Assembly (NCBI GenBank): GCA_001632425.1
Contig: KV425602.1
Span: 62,001 to 126,000 of the forward strand
Length of the DNA stretch: 64,000 nucleotides
Source of the DNA: Neolentinus lepideus HHB14362 ss-1
Lineage: Eukaryota > Basidiomycota > Agaricomycetes > Gloeophyllales > Gloeophyllaceae
Direction: 5' to 3'
The notes below the pieces were generated by a model that saw only the letters and a program-made list of their open reading frames with translations, had not been told where the DNA came from and ran no database searches. Positions within the stretch are counted from its first letter, which is position 1. Every line of letters begins with the position of its first letter. Positions 32,026 through 43,678 of this stretch are shown in pieces. The translations under genes were made by a program, and so were the position numbers.

Positions 32026-33879
32026 CTAGGCTGGAATAGCTGCAGCCTCGTAGAGGTATGTGCCTAGTAGCTTGGTCTTCGCATGCGGCCCTTTATTAGA
32101 TACATCAAGAGAAACACGAAACGTACGAGCACTCACCCCTTCAATAAAGTTACTCCTGTCCAGCTTCTCGTTGGTAGAACTGTAGATAGCTGATCAGAGA
32201 GCTCCTTGCAATACTTATTGGAAAGACGTACTGTGCTCCGTCATCACCTCTACCCATCGGCAGTAGGAGAATGTTCACGCCAAGACTCTTCGCAAAGGTA
32301 AGGGTGACTGGGATTGACCCTCCCTCGCGCGTCAAGTCTGGTTGCTGCTTGTAGACTGCCTGAGTAGAGATATGGGGTGTCAGGTGATGCTCTGACCACG
32401 CTTGTGATAGCCGCACCTGAGTAGCCTTGATAGCAGCCTCGTAGTTCCAGTGCTTGATATCCGCAACCCACGGCTTGCCGCCAGGTGAGCACTCGATGGT
32501 GAGTGTGCTCTTGCTGTTCAGCTTCGCGAACTCGGCCTCGAGGTACTTGACCACAAGCGGGTCGACCTTCTCAGGGGTCTGAGGGGGCACCAGACTATTT
32601 CTCGTTCAACAGATTGAAAGAACGGACGACCCACACATACGTACCGAATACTGAACTTGCCGGTAACCTTGGCGGGGATGACGGTCCTGGCGCCGGCACC
32701 GCCCTCGATGTCGTGGAGCGAGAGCGAAGGCATACGCATCCGACCCATCAGTACCGTCACCTTGTCAGCAGAGATGGCGATTTGCCCGCCCACCGCGTCC
32801 TCGACGTCCGCGATGGAGTAGTCGAGCGAGGTGTACAGCGTTCTGATTCGAAGATAAGACTGACGAGACTGAGTAAAAAAGACGTCTTACTTCTCCTCTT
32901 CGTCGGCGGCTGGGACCATCTCATCTATGCCGGTGATGAGTATCTTTCCATCGGGAGCGACCAGCTTGCCCATGAGGGCGATCAGGTCGGTCATAGGTTC
33001 GTGTACTGTACGCCCGAACATGCCAGAGTGAAGATCCCGCGCAGGGCCTTGCACAGTGATCTGAAAGTACGTTATCCCTCGCAGACCGTACGTGAGACAC
33101 GGCGTGCGGTCATTGAGCCAGTAGTTATCCGACTGGTAATGCTGTCAGTTCTGACTGAAATCCGATATAGTCTTGTTGGCCTTACAATGCAGACACAGTC
33201 CACCCCGTAAAACCAGCCCTCCTTCTCCTTCTTCACTTCACCCAAGATGAGTTCATCCAGACCCTCACTTCCGCTCTCTTCCATACCCTCAAAACAGAAA
33301 CGCAGATTTACGGGTAGGTCAAGTCCGAGCGACTTGTGCGCCTCCAGAACATTGAGCCAACCCAAAATGGGACCCTTGTCGTCAGTCGATCCACGTCCGA
33401 TTAATCGTCCGGTCTTAGAATGTACAGTGAGCTTGAACGGCTCCGTATCCCATCCGTCGGACTTGTTTGCCTACGACAAGTACATAAGATATATATTATC
33501 TAAGAATAATAAGACAGACATACGGGTTGCACATCGAAGTGGCCGTAGATTAGAATCGTCTTCTTTTTAGGATCATCGCCTATTCGCCCAAGGATGGCGG
33601 GCGGAAGGGATAGCTCCTGTCCATCCATGACATGCTTTCCCAAATCACGGAGCTCTGTAGTGACTCCTAGCGAGATCAGTTGGCTATTGAGATAATGGGC
33701 CATCTTGACTACATCCTCCCGATGTGCGGGGTCACCGCTTACACTGGGAGAAAGTAAGCTAGCCTGGGATGTATACAAGGGCGATTTCACCTGGGGATGG
33801 CGACCGCATCAGCCAAACGCTGAATAAACTTGTCGGCATTGGTATCAACAAATTCTGCGAACTTGACGGGAGCAAGCAT
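32026..33879 (-). CDS. M20 metallopeptidase, DUG1/CNDP2-like dipeptidase
   Basis: Eight exons code for about 480 residues, the normal length for cytosolic non-specific dipeptidases that split Cys-Gly in glutathione breakdown. The start at 33879 gives [20 protein letters not shown]. Metal and catalytic motifs are present: [15 protein letters not shown] (His and Asp), RGSTDDKGP (bridging Asp), [10 protein letters not shown] (catalytic Glu and ligand), [26 protein letters not shown], and [17 protein letters not shown], the last split by an intron (GTACGT...CTACAG). The last exon gives [16 protein letters not shown] with TAG at 32026-32028. All checked splice junctions keep frame. It is a single-copy housekeeping-type gene in the middle of the duplicated structure and is not itself repeated here. 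Confidence 0.92.
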
Positions 33880-34918
33880 GATGTATACTAGTAATCAAGA
33901 GGACCCAGGGCGCTAAAAGTACGCTGAGGCTGAGCCATCTAGCTTGCCGGCGGCATCTATACTAGCTCTCTTTCTTGTCTAACCTTCGGAAGACTTCTCG
34001 GAGCTCAACTGTTTGCTGTATATTGCGAATTTTGGAGAAATACTTGTAAACTCTCAATTCAAGACTAGGCTGACTTTTGTGAGAAAGGAGAAACTCTGAA
34101 TCACGCAAGACACCTCGCTTAGGTGGATGTCTCAATCAATATCTTGCTACAGTTTCCTTCACTAAGACTCGGCGCCTCCGCCTGGCCTGAACCGAGGCGC
34201 CGGAGGCGCCCGGAAGAAAATTTGAAACATAAACTTGGACAAAAGATGCGTAAATACACATTTTGATTTTTTTGGATGATTACATAATCATTCAAATATT
34301 GGGTTCAACATACCAGAAGTCCAGTATGCTTAGTGTGTAAGGCTGGCATGGCTCTTTTGACAAAAAGACAGCATCAACCAAAGCAGCAACACTTGTCAGG
34401 TGCCAAACAAGTCAATTCCAGGTTTCTTACCAACCGAGTACTGCTCCATCAGCCAAGGCCTAACACAGAACCCACTGTGCAAAATTCTGCTCACACCAAT
34501 GTATTGGTGCAAACATCATGATGAACCATAAAATATTACTAAATTAAATCTTATATGCTCTGTATGTATATACCACCCCATATCATAGAAGTAGTGCTGT
34601 AGTCACATTAGAAGTCCGACCGGTATAAGCCGAGATAAGTTGCCCGATATGGGAACTCTGACTCAACTCCAACTCAAATTCAAATATTAGAAGGGTCAAA
34701 ATCTCAAAATCATGAATTCGGAAAATGTAACCTGATAGGTCGAAAGCCACTACAAAAAGGAGTCAATTCGTATAGTTTTTGTCCCGACACGAATTTCTTC
34801 CGAAGTCCTGATATGGTTGCAGTCCCGCCTATTGCCGAGTGGTCAGTTTTGAGGGGAAGGCACTGTACATCTCGGCAAGATGTTCCTCACGTAGAGTCCT
34901 TACTGTCGCGGGTCAGGC
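33880..34918. other. Spacer near the symmetry axis, no gene
   Basis: This AT-rich kilobase has only short frames (34333-34521 is a shadow-like example). It contains a GC-rich hairpin at 34171-34210 and lies at the axis of the large inverted duplication (about 34.3 kb). Confidence 0.5.
34171..34210. repeat. GC-rich inverted repeat, 10-bp arms
   Basis: ggcgcctccg (34171-34180) and cggaggcgcc (34201-34210) are perfect inverted arms around a 20-base loop that itself contains gaggcgc. The neighbouring sequence is AT-rich, so it stands out. It could form a cruciform or be a transcription terminator; neither is shown. Confidence 0.7.
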
Positions 34919-35986
34919 AGTCGGACACACTGCCTACTCGGACAGTGGGCTCTTTCTCCCTCCCTAGCTACCATTAAACTACAAATTCTATACCATTTGA
35001 AAGCTATGATTCGAGTGCACACTGCTGCCAAGTTTCACGAAGGAACGCTGAAAACTGACTGAGATATCATCGTCGCTGTCGTCGGAGTTCTCCGATTTCG
35101 ATGTTTCACGTTCCCACGCAGTGCCACCTTCTACAGTCCTCTCGTTCTCGTCATCCACCATGGCGTTGCTCTATCTCTGGTTGCACTCTAGTCAATTACA
35201 CACTATCTTGGCTCTTATTTGAGACTCTGAACAGGGAAATCAACCTCTGTTTACAATTGTTATGAGACCGACAAGGTGGCCACTCGCAGAATGTCAGTCA
35301 ACTTGACCTCCCCGACTTCAAAGCCTCCTGTTGCATTCTCTCTGACTGCTGGCCTCAAGAAACTATGTGAATGGCTTGAGATATAGTGAAGGTACCCCAA
35401 GGTATTTTTTCCTTAATTTTGTCAGTGCGGTGGGGGACTGGGAACCCGGGTGAAGGTGTATCTGCAGGCAAAGTGGAGGGATGGAAAAGTAAAAGGGAGA
35501 TGTCATTGTCAGTTGGAGATTAGCTCGTTTGGGTTGCATGCATTGTCTATGGGACCTAAATGATGGAGTCTGGGTAGCATTAGGATGAGGGCAGTTGTGT
35601 CCTGCAGCAGAGACAACCTGAATGTTCCGTGGCTTGCATGATATCTGGGTTGGGGCACAATTTGTATCTACTGCATATGTTCTCATTCATCCCTAAAATG
35701 TACTGAACCATAGTCCAGCATATTAGGGGATATAGTATGCCAAGTTTAAGCCTTGTTTGGGATGCAGAAATGGGTGCTATGTACGCTGTCCGAGTACATA
35801 GTCTTTTGCCACAACAGCTGTGATGAAAATAAAATATTTCTACACTCAGCTGCATTGTACACAAAAATTTGGAGCTACTTGGGAATGATAGACACAATGT
35901 ATGCCGACATTTTGCAGGTAAAATGGAACCAATATGAGGAATATAGCAGGTAGGACAAGGCATATATTGTAGGGTGTCCGAGTACT
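34919..35986. mobile_element. Decayed 1.07-kb element, copy 2
   Basis: It is colinear and in the same orientation as 16889-17954, with the same doubled start (tcggacacac, then tactcggacag) and end (gggtgtccgagtac). The insides share blocks such as ttctataccatttgaaagc and gccgacattttgcaggtaa. No intact gene is present. Confidence 0.45.
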
Positions 35987-36177
35987 AGGTTTCCGACAGT
36001 ATGCCTCTCCCATCCGGTAAGTTCCAGCTGGCATCTGGACCGTATTCGTGAGATCTGGCGTCAAGTACGGCAAGTTCTCGTCCGCTTGCAAAACATGCAA
36101 CACGGAGTCGCTACATGTGTGAGGTTACAGGTAGAAGTTTCACTGAGGTCGTTTTGGAGACTCAAAACATACATCAC

Positions 36178-37113
36178 AGTAGCCTCGTCGCGCTCCTGAT
36201 CGCGGACACGACGCTCTACCTCGTCGTCGGCGTCGTCGTCTACGCCTTCGCCGGGGCACACACCGTATCCCCGGCCCTGGTGAATACAGGCCATACGCTG
36301 AGGAGGGTGGCGTATGGGGTGGCGTTGCCGACGATTGTGGTTGCGGGCGTGATTAATGCGCATGTTTGTGCGAAACTGGTAAGTCCGGTTTGGGTTTGGG
36401 TTTGGGTTTGGGTTGGGTTTGGGTGGTGCTGACGAGGGGGGTGGGGACGATATGCGCTTGTGAGGGTGTTTAGGATGGAGGATGGGAGTTTGTGACCGCA
36501 TATGTCGAGCCACACGCGGAGTGGTGGGTCACATGGATTGGGATATGGGCGGGGATATGGGCGCTTGCGTTCGTGATGGCGGAAGTATACGTCCGGCCGT
36601 CATAGTAATCCGTTCGGTGTCAGAAAGGCTGATTAGTGTGGATACAGCATCCCGTTTTTCAACGACCTACAGGGTGTTATTAGCTCGCTCTTCGCGAGCT
36701 GGTTCACGTATGGCATTTCCATATGTCTCTCTTTCTCTCTGTCTCTCATGTAAGCCTTGGTATGAACTAACGCGCCCAGAGCATACTCTGGTTCCACCTC
36801 AACCCCTGCGGCACGTGGTGGACGACCACCTCGTGGAAGCTCCAGATGGTGTTCTGGGGCGCAATCGTGTTGGTACGTCATTACATCTCCTGCTGCAACG
36901 TACTCGTAAACGAGTGCCGAGTGCTGCGCAGGCTGGCACGTTTATCATGGTGGCGGGGCTTTATGCGTGTATATACAGTATTGTGAAAGGTATGCTATAC
37001 ATCCAACACTGTGTTGGGTGTGCGGTGAGCTGATGGATTGTGTATTGTGCGCAGGGTACCGGAGAGGGTCGTTCCAGAGCCCGTTCAGCTGTGTTAACCG
37101 GGCTCTGGCGTGA
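36178..37113 (+). pseudogene. 5'-truncated transporter pseudogene
   Basis: It starts abruptly within the exon 7 equivalent (LIADTTLYLVVGVVVYAFAGA) and follows the remaining exons of the gene at 28706 to the same ending (SPFSCVNRALA, TGA 37111-37113). It carries a stop in the exon 8 equivalent (after FRMEDGSL, at about 36494) and further frame damage, so it cannot make the permease. Introns are kept, so it arose by DNA duplication and not by retrocopy. The 3' flank (ataccccgctaatg...gatgtaatataatgctgcta) also matches the flank of the intact gene. Confidence 0.85.
36387..36423. repeat. GGGTTT microsatellite in a pseudogene intron
   Basis: About six units of gggttt, one shortened, lie in the intron that follows the exon 7 equivalent. 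The intact gene's intron lacks the array. It is not the TTAGGG telomere repeat. Confidence 0.85.
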
Positions 37114-37358
37114 AAGAGACGGGCATTATACCCCGCTAATGTGAATAATCGAGTGTAGGAATTGTTCGCTTTGTGGGAGATACTTTGATGTAATATAATG
37201 CTGCTAATTCATTCAAGCGGTCCATCGGGATAATCGGGACATCATGCATACCTGATTCACGCTCCAAATGCGTCGGCAGTAACTGTGCTGGAGAGGATAG
37301 CCACACAAGCCACAAAAGGCGGAAAAACCGCAATCTCACATAATCCATCGATACATTA

Positions 37359-37860
37359 ATGCCGCTTGCCAGCAACATCCTGTCTTCAGTGCCACTACTT
37401 ACGATGTTTCTACCCAAAGAAATTCCATCACCACCTCTTCCAGCTGAAATATATCGCGTCGTTAATGTCGCATTCCTCCCGGGCGCACTCGCCAGACTGA
37501 ATATCCATATCCCAATCGAGGATCTCATAAATGCTATATATGAGGAGAACGAAGCTTGTATTAGCGATGTAGAATAACTTGGCTTCACGAATGAAACGAT
37601 CGAAGACTCGGAAGTGGAGCGTGACCATACAGAACCGTACATGGAGTGAAGTGTGCCGTCAATACCACCGAGTTTACATCAAGACTGGGAGACGGTGTTA
37701 ATTTCGAGGCCTTCAGTTGGTTCGAGAGCGGCTGAAAGCATCGGACAGGTTGGCCATCAAAGAGCAAGCAAGGAGTTAGGGCTGGCTTACCTTTCGAGTC
37801 CGCGGGGCGGGGTTGGGTCGCATGTGCTGTGGTCTCGTCTGCTGTCGCCGTCAATTTGCC
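37359..37860 (+). pseudogene. Conserved ORF 'PPLPAEI..LPGALARLNI' with inverted partner block
   Basis: The + frame 37359-37577 reads PPLPAEIYRVVNVAFLPGA, LARLNIHIPIEDLINAI, matching 22853-23065 in inverted orientation. The next 280 bases (37585-37854, TAHFTPCTVL block on the minus strand) match 22620-22856 in the same orientation as there. The two neighbouring pieces therefore do not share one orientation, as they do in U2. Confidence 0.45.
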
Positions 37861-37869
37861 ATACCTGGC

Positions 37870-38060
37870 TTAATCATCTCTTTCTGCAGTTTAACTCAGC
37901 CTAGTAATCCACTTTTATGAATCGCGGCCGTACATTCCCAATTTTCTATCGCTCTTCTCTTCGTCGTACTCCTACTTATATTCAACGAGCAGGATCAGCG
38001 CACCCTGCCACCTCTTTCCGCAGTTGTCTCCGTTGAGCGGTAATACTGACGCTATCTGTG
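37870..38060 (-). repeat. Repeat R, copy 5 (partial)
   Basis: Reverse-oriented core (aggatcagcgcaccctgcca) at about 37989-38035 and the tail of R. It is shorter than copies 1 and 2. Confidence 0.65.
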
Positions 38061-38079
38061 GCCTCGGTCATGCACACTC

Positions 38080-38882
38080 CAGAGTAACGAGATCGAAGAC
38101 ATCCGGCATTCGATGGAGGCCTTGCCTTCCAAGAGGGATTTCGTTGGATGACTACTTTCGATGTGAAATTCCACTAATCCAACAAGCGGGAGGTTAGGGC
38201 GCTGTAATATTTAGACATCTGGAAGCAGGCGTACACGTACGGTGCTTGATTAAGATGATGAAAGCATTTCCATACATCTTCTCAGATATTTGGAGGTATA
38301 ATGGAGACGTATTTAGCATATTTCGATGCACCATTCATGACGCCCTCGCTTAGCCCCAAAGAAACCGGAATATTGCTTCCTCACGAAGTGCGCACCGGGG
38401 TTGAGCTTGAATAGAGTGGCATCAGTTTCGGCAGCCGTGATATGTCGCGACTGAAATTCCAGAGTTCAGGTGATGATCACTTCTATAGACTTGAAGATCT
38501 CACAGCTGCATCTTCAGGGCGAGTACTTGACTGTATTGTCATTGACTCATTGACTCAATGACAACACAGTCAAGTAACCCCGATTTTTCTCATTATTGAG
38601 ACCGTGCTCCTGGACTTTATCCGGTAAAGTCTAGGAGCATAGTCTCGATAGGGATAGACATTGGGTCTGAGTATTCAGTCGGTGTCCTCAGCTGTGGAGA
38701 GTTATCTTGCTCCATCCGCTATAGAAAGACAAGGAAGAGTAGTAAGAAGAGATCAACTGTTACAGTGATCCACTTCTCTATAAATAGACCTGTCGAAGTA
38801 GCCGACCGCCAAGTGGAGAGTGATGCGACCCAGGCGACAGGAGAGCCATCACATCAATCATCTCTTTCCGTCTCTCCAAGTT
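38080..38882 (-). pseudogene. Long cyclin pseudogene next to U3
   Basis: The stretch follows the cyclin at 54364-55721 from its last exon (38090-38190) through the cyclin box up to the ERRKEMID region (cttggagagacggaaagaga, 38860-38880). Several blocks are recognisable: the TYFDRYM region around 38790, the RTPADYSDP region around 38690, and LRHIT around 38450. A short duplication (gaccgtgctcctggacttta beside gtctaggagcatagtctcga) and stops break it. Confidence 0.7.
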
Positions 38883-38887
38883 GATTG

Positions 38888-39217
38888 CTACACAAAGTAA
38901 ATCAGCAGTACGTAAGTATGGTATCTTGAATCAACTACCGTCACGTGCTCGCCAACATATTTTTGTCTTTCTTGAATATACTGAAGAAGAGAATCTTTAT
39001 CGTTCTCCACGGAAAGGTAGTGGCAGATGATTTTATCGAAATCAGCCCGAAAATACTGTTGATCTGGATGATTGGACCGGCAGTCGGGGATGCCATCAGA
39101 CCATTCAGTGTAGATGCACAAAGGAGGAAGAAGTGTGTAGACGAGGACGTCGATGTTTTTCGCGTAGAGCCTCGATGAAGTGGATCCTTTCTTGACACTA
39201 GCAACACTGTCAATCAA
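38888..39217 (-). CDS. Hypothetical 109-residue ORF of unit U3
   Basis: The frame reads MIDSVASVKKGSTSSRLYAK, then LVYTLLPPLCIYTEWSDGIP, and YLSVENDKDSLLQYIQERQK before VGEHVTVV. Composition is protein-like. It lies where U2 and U4 have their unknown genes, downstream of the tgatcactcaagaacact motif. A frame just upstream (39230-39424) codes a hydrophobic segment, LLLGCGLLTFGCILIPFILF, and might be its membrane exon, but I found no sure splice pair. No family recognised. Confidence 0.35.
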   Translation of the reverse strand: MIDSVASVKKGSTSSRLYAKNIDVLVYTLLPPLCIYTEWSDGIPDCRSNHPDQQYFRADFDKIICHYLSVENDKDSLLQYIQERQKYVGEHVTVVDSRYHTYVLLIYFV

Positions 39218-39513
39218 TGTGCTATGATCTCATGACATAGCATAATGGATCCCTGATTTGGCGGAATGATGGCGGGCATGGTATTGTTTGACGTAGTTGG
39301 AGCAGAAGAGGATGAATGGGATGAGGATGCAGCCAAAAGTGAGGAGCCCGCACCCGAGCAGTAGTGTTCTTGAGTGATCATGATTCACGAAGAGATATAG
39401 TACACTGTTGGCAGTGCAGACCATTTGTTGTCTGGTTTCATGGGATATCCGTAAAAGCGGCTGGCATTATAAGGAGGCTACGTATGTGCTCCCCTTTTTC
39501 AGCCGAAAGCAAA

Positions 39514-40019
39514 TGACTCAAAGAATCATTGACAGAAACAAGATCTTTGAAGGCTACAAAGAACGAGGGCAGTCTTCGCTCATTGTTTCAGAGAAGGGAT
39601 GAGTAGAATCCTATCAAGTGGCACGTCTACCGCGGCGAACAATGTATATCACACCATCTTGCATCATGGCAGATTCAAAGATATGTTTCACACCTTTGTA
39701 CTTGTTCCACTGTGTAGGAACATCTCATTCCGATATGGACGTCAAATGTCGGGACGAGTCTGAACCGTGTCGAATTGTGACGTCTATCCATGCCACCGAA
39801 AGAGAAATAGGACTCGTACAACCAGTATTGGGTCGATCTCAGCGAAGAATACGACAGGGTCACTTTCATACGGCACAGTCATACAGGGTACTTTTTACGA
39901 CTGTAACAGTCGGCCCTTGGGTGAGAAATCATCGCTCAGATGGAATCGCCCTTGAATCTTCCCACTTACAGCTTGACGGGACACAATTCTACAATAACCC
40001 TATCTCCAATTGGAGCTAA
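39514..40019 (+). pseudogene. Decayed ORF family 'RLPRRT..CFTPLY', U3 copy
   Basis: The block begins TQRIIDRNKIFEGYKERGQ and is broken once by a stop before VARLPRRTM. It then stays open for 133 codons to FYNNPISNWS: ICFTPLYLFHCVG, DESEPCRIVTSIHATERE, QRRIRQGHFHTAQSY, VLFTTVTVGPW. This is the longest version of the family and supports this frame as the ancestral one. Function unknown. Confidence 0.45.
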
Positions 40020-40753
40020 ACGTCCGAGAGCTCCACGCGAGGACCCCTTCCTACGGTTCCATCAAGCATGGAATAATACCACAAGCCCCGCAATTAACCT
40101 CGAAACTGGCCTTACCTCAAAATTAATCTATGGTCTGAACGGTTTGACCGGACCCAAGCGAGAGACTCGGGGCTGTCTTGAATGGAGGGGACAGGAGCAA
40201 GAGGGAGATGGCGCAAGAGTGATAATGCAGCATATCGGTGACGGGAGGGAGGTAAGGCAAGAGCACGGTGGATACATATATGCGATATCGCAAAGATGCA
40301 GCCAGCCCCGCTATATAGAATATATATCTAGACGTGCTCATCTCATCGAGACAGAGGAAAGTGAGGGGAGAGCGGGTACAGCTGTGCTTGATATTCTGGC
40401 CTCTCCACGCGTATCGAGGAAGGTGAAAGTGGTCTAGAGGGAGAGGAAGCTTGAGCTAGGAAGCGGGAAGTAGGAGGTATGAACCCGCTGGGACAAGCTG
40501 ACAAAGAAATGTCATGGACGTACAGATCTCTGTGGCCCTCCTCCAACTGCCAGCTTAAAGGGGCAACGTGCTGCGATGCCTCGTTCGAGAGGAAAGAACT
40601 GAAAACCTCTTCGTCTCGGCCTCGCCCATCAGAGATATGCAGGTGCAATCGTAGACAGGAGGGAAAACAGAAGAATGGACGAAAAGAAGAAAGCAGAGAT
40701 GACAAAGAAAGAAGCAAAAGGAAGAGAGCGAGGCCAGCGGAGAGCATACTCAC

Positions 40754-40898
40754 TGTCCGCCGTCTGCTTATCGCCATACGCATCAAGCTCGCCGTTCACT
40801 GCCTTCACATTTCCGTTCATTCTTTTCTTGGTGGTGACTACGGTCGGATCGGTGGCCGCTAGGAGATTTGAAAGAGGTACAGTCTGCCGCAATGGCAT
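40754..40898 (-). pseudogene. U3 orphan transporter exon 1, still open
   Basis: The frame MPLRQTVPLSNLLAATDP ... MNGNVKAVNGELDAYGDKQT runs open to a GTGAGT donor. The exon length (145 bases) leaves the same splice phase as the intact exon 1. No transporter exon follows; CT-rich DNA does. It might still be transcribed. Confidence 0.65.
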
Positions 40899-42548
40899 TC
40901 TAAACCAACGCGATCAGATTTCGACTGGCGATCGAGGTGGTGCGTATACATAGGATAAAGCTCGCCAAGATCAAGTCATGAGAGGAGTGGCGTACTACCG
41001 GTTTCGAGGATGACAAGTACTGGTCTGGCATAACGCAGAGTACTGTCGAGAGTAGTGAGAACGGCGTCGCCGCCTGCTGCACTGGTGCCGCTTGTGCTCG
41101 ATCGAGATCTCCGGGAATGACCGAAAGCCGTGAGCTATATGCAGACGACCAACTCGAACTTGGCTTAGTGTTGGACACTAAGTGAAGTCGAAGTCCTTCG
41201 AAGTGTGTTTGTGACACACTTCGTTCTCTCAAAGTCACTTTAAAGGCACATCGAAGACTTTGCGAAGTCTGTGGCGCACGACACTCAGAATTCTCACGGC
41301 TGTGGCAACTCTCCCGAACATATCCTCCTGTCCTCAAACATGAATTATTATAATATATACAGTAAAGAATAATTGTAGAAAAAATTCTACATGTTCTAAT
41401 TGTCATTTGGAAAGTACTCGTCAAAGAAATGAGCTAAATTATCAATGTGATTGCCTGAAAGAAGGCCTTGGACCTTCTCCTTCAGAGGCTCAAGAGCTTC
41501 TTGAAGATCTGCAGCCTTTGCTACCCAATCAGCAGTAAAATTAAGGCATTCATGACGATAGAGATACTTCAGAATTTGCAGTACCTCAAACATAAACACC
41601 GAGAGCCTGCTGCGACGAGCATCATCTGTTTCTCCACTAGAGGAGAACACTCTCTCGCAGGGAACAGCCGACGCTTGAACAGGAAGAATGTCGAGTGCGA
41701 CACGGTATAGCAATGGATACTGATGCTGATTCCCCTAGTGACAGCATAATTATATGTCAATGTCTATCGAAGTGTGACTTAAGACTCACCTGCCAGAAGG
41801 ACACAAGATCGAAGTCATCCAGCGCATCATCCTCGATAATGCCTGCTGCAAGGTATCGCTCCAGTTCTTCATCAACAATGAGCCTGTCCCTGGCCTCCCT
41901 TTGTCGCTCAAGTAACTCTGTGTCAACCAACTCCACATCACCTACTGCTTGACTGTCTCCCCCGCCGGACGACGATGTACTAGACATTGTTGAAGTGACA
42001 CTTGCCGTGGATGCTGCTTTGACTAGTCGACAAATATTGGCAAAACCTCGAGCTTGTGCTCGTGCTGCTGAATGACCCATCAGGTCCACCAACCGAGGTG
42101 CTTGCGTCGGAGCGGGCACGTTCTGAGATTGCCTTTGGTATGCAAGCATCTGAATACTTGTGTAAGTGTTTCAGACTTGGACAGACAGATTTGACACGTA
42201 CTGCCTCACGCATCCACTCCTTCACAGCTGCAGCATTGTCTTTGGACCAGCGCTCTTCAATCCACTTAAGCTTGATGACGGGATTGATAACTGTGTATAT
42301 AATAAATATTAGGTAACACTATGTGAATATTCGCAGTACGTACTCATTGCCAGAGCATATATACGAGTCATCCGACCTTTTGACATGTATTCCTCAATTT
42401 TAATGATTGCTATACCAATCCCATGCGATATCCCCTTGAGCCTCCTCTGCATGTGCTTGAGGGCATCGAGAAGCTGTTCATATGCTGGAAATACCATAGC
42501 AATAGTCGGGGTTTTCTCAGCAGACAGAACTTCTTGCACTGTGTGCGG

Positions 42549-43678
42549 TGATACACCCTATGTGTCTCTAGGCTCAGAAAACGCATTTTCGGCACTTTTG
42601 CGCTATTTCCCACGCTATGTGCGATAGCGCTAGGGCTCTCGGTCTGGTGGCGCAAGCAATATTCGAGTTTTTATTGATTTTTTTAGCTATTTCCTGCACT
42701 CCTCGACACTTTGATCTCGTTCAGCAGGTGCTCTGCTGCATTATGTAAGCAAGCGCACCCATCTCGACAACAGCGGCGGTGCCGTGGTATCCTTCCAACA
42801 AGTGGCAAAGTGCGGCAGTGTTGCACTGCTTCAGCTGCATCCGGCAGTGTGGTCTCTATCAAGCTCAAGTCATTCCGAGGCTGTGCGTGCGTTGCGGGCA
42901 CCTGTGCAGCCTCCACCTGGAGCAATAGCACTTTTTGATGCGATGCTGTGCGCTTTCCCATGCCTCTTTCAGTATGCGGTTGCCTGTGCATATGGACACT
43001 GTAGCTTACAGAGATTGTTCCCCTGTCTGAGGTTTGAGATAGATCGGTTTCAGGAGTAGTTCCATTTGTTAGCATATGGCTCTTGGTTCATTTGTTTACC
43101 CAGTAGAGTACTTTAGTTGGACCTCCTGTAGGCAGACAAAGCAGGCAACAGGCACCCCAGCTAGTCCTCCCTGCGCAATCTAGTGTTCCCATCTCATTCC
43201 TGCATCTACCTCTGAGCTTCCTGCATCTTGCATCCTTCCTCCGATCCCTGCATCGCTATCTCTCTGCCTACAATAAGGGCTCCAAGTCGCTATCATCGCT
43301 ATACATCGCTATACGTCGCTATACGTCGCTAGTCGCTACATCGCTATCTCGCCAACTGCTAATAGGTGCACCGAGTCGCACCTTGTCACTTTCCGATTGT
43401 GTTCTATTTTTAGCCTCCCATCGCTATTCTGTCGCCATCTTTCTACGTCCCACTTCACATCGCAGTTTCTTTTGGTTTTTTTTTTCATATACGTCGCATT
43501 TGTGGTTTGCGGTCTCGGCCCTATCTTTCCATTTACTCCCTCCGAACTATCTATTACCCTTCGTTACCCCAGGCCTCGCAGCCATCTGACACCAAGGGCT
43601 TTGGTGTTTGCTTTGTGGTTGTGTCTAACCTTTAGGTCTCCTTTTTCCACGGGTTTCGTCGTGTGTTCGTGTTCATCA
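42549..43678. mobile_element. 1,130-bp TG...CA insertion in the transposase
   Basis: The insertion splits the codons for EFLSAP and HTVQEV. Its ends are TGATACACCC and GTGTTCATCA, so it begins TG and ends CA with a short TGAT/ATCA inversion, as a solo LTR would. I could not find a clean 5-bp target duplication. No coding region is convincing. Confidence 0.4.
43255..43352. repeat. tcgctat(a)c short tandem repeats
   Basis: About eight degenerate copies of tcgctatacg / tcgctatc lie inside the TG...CA insertion. Confidence 0.7.

Noticed and set aside
36387..36423. GGGTTT repeats as an internal telomere
   Set aside because: Basidiomycete telomeres are usually TTAGGG. The array is short, lies in a pseudogene intron, and has no other subtelomeric sign.
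43255..43352. CRISPR-like array
   Set aside because: The tcgctat units are contiguous with no spacers and the DNA is eukaryotic.
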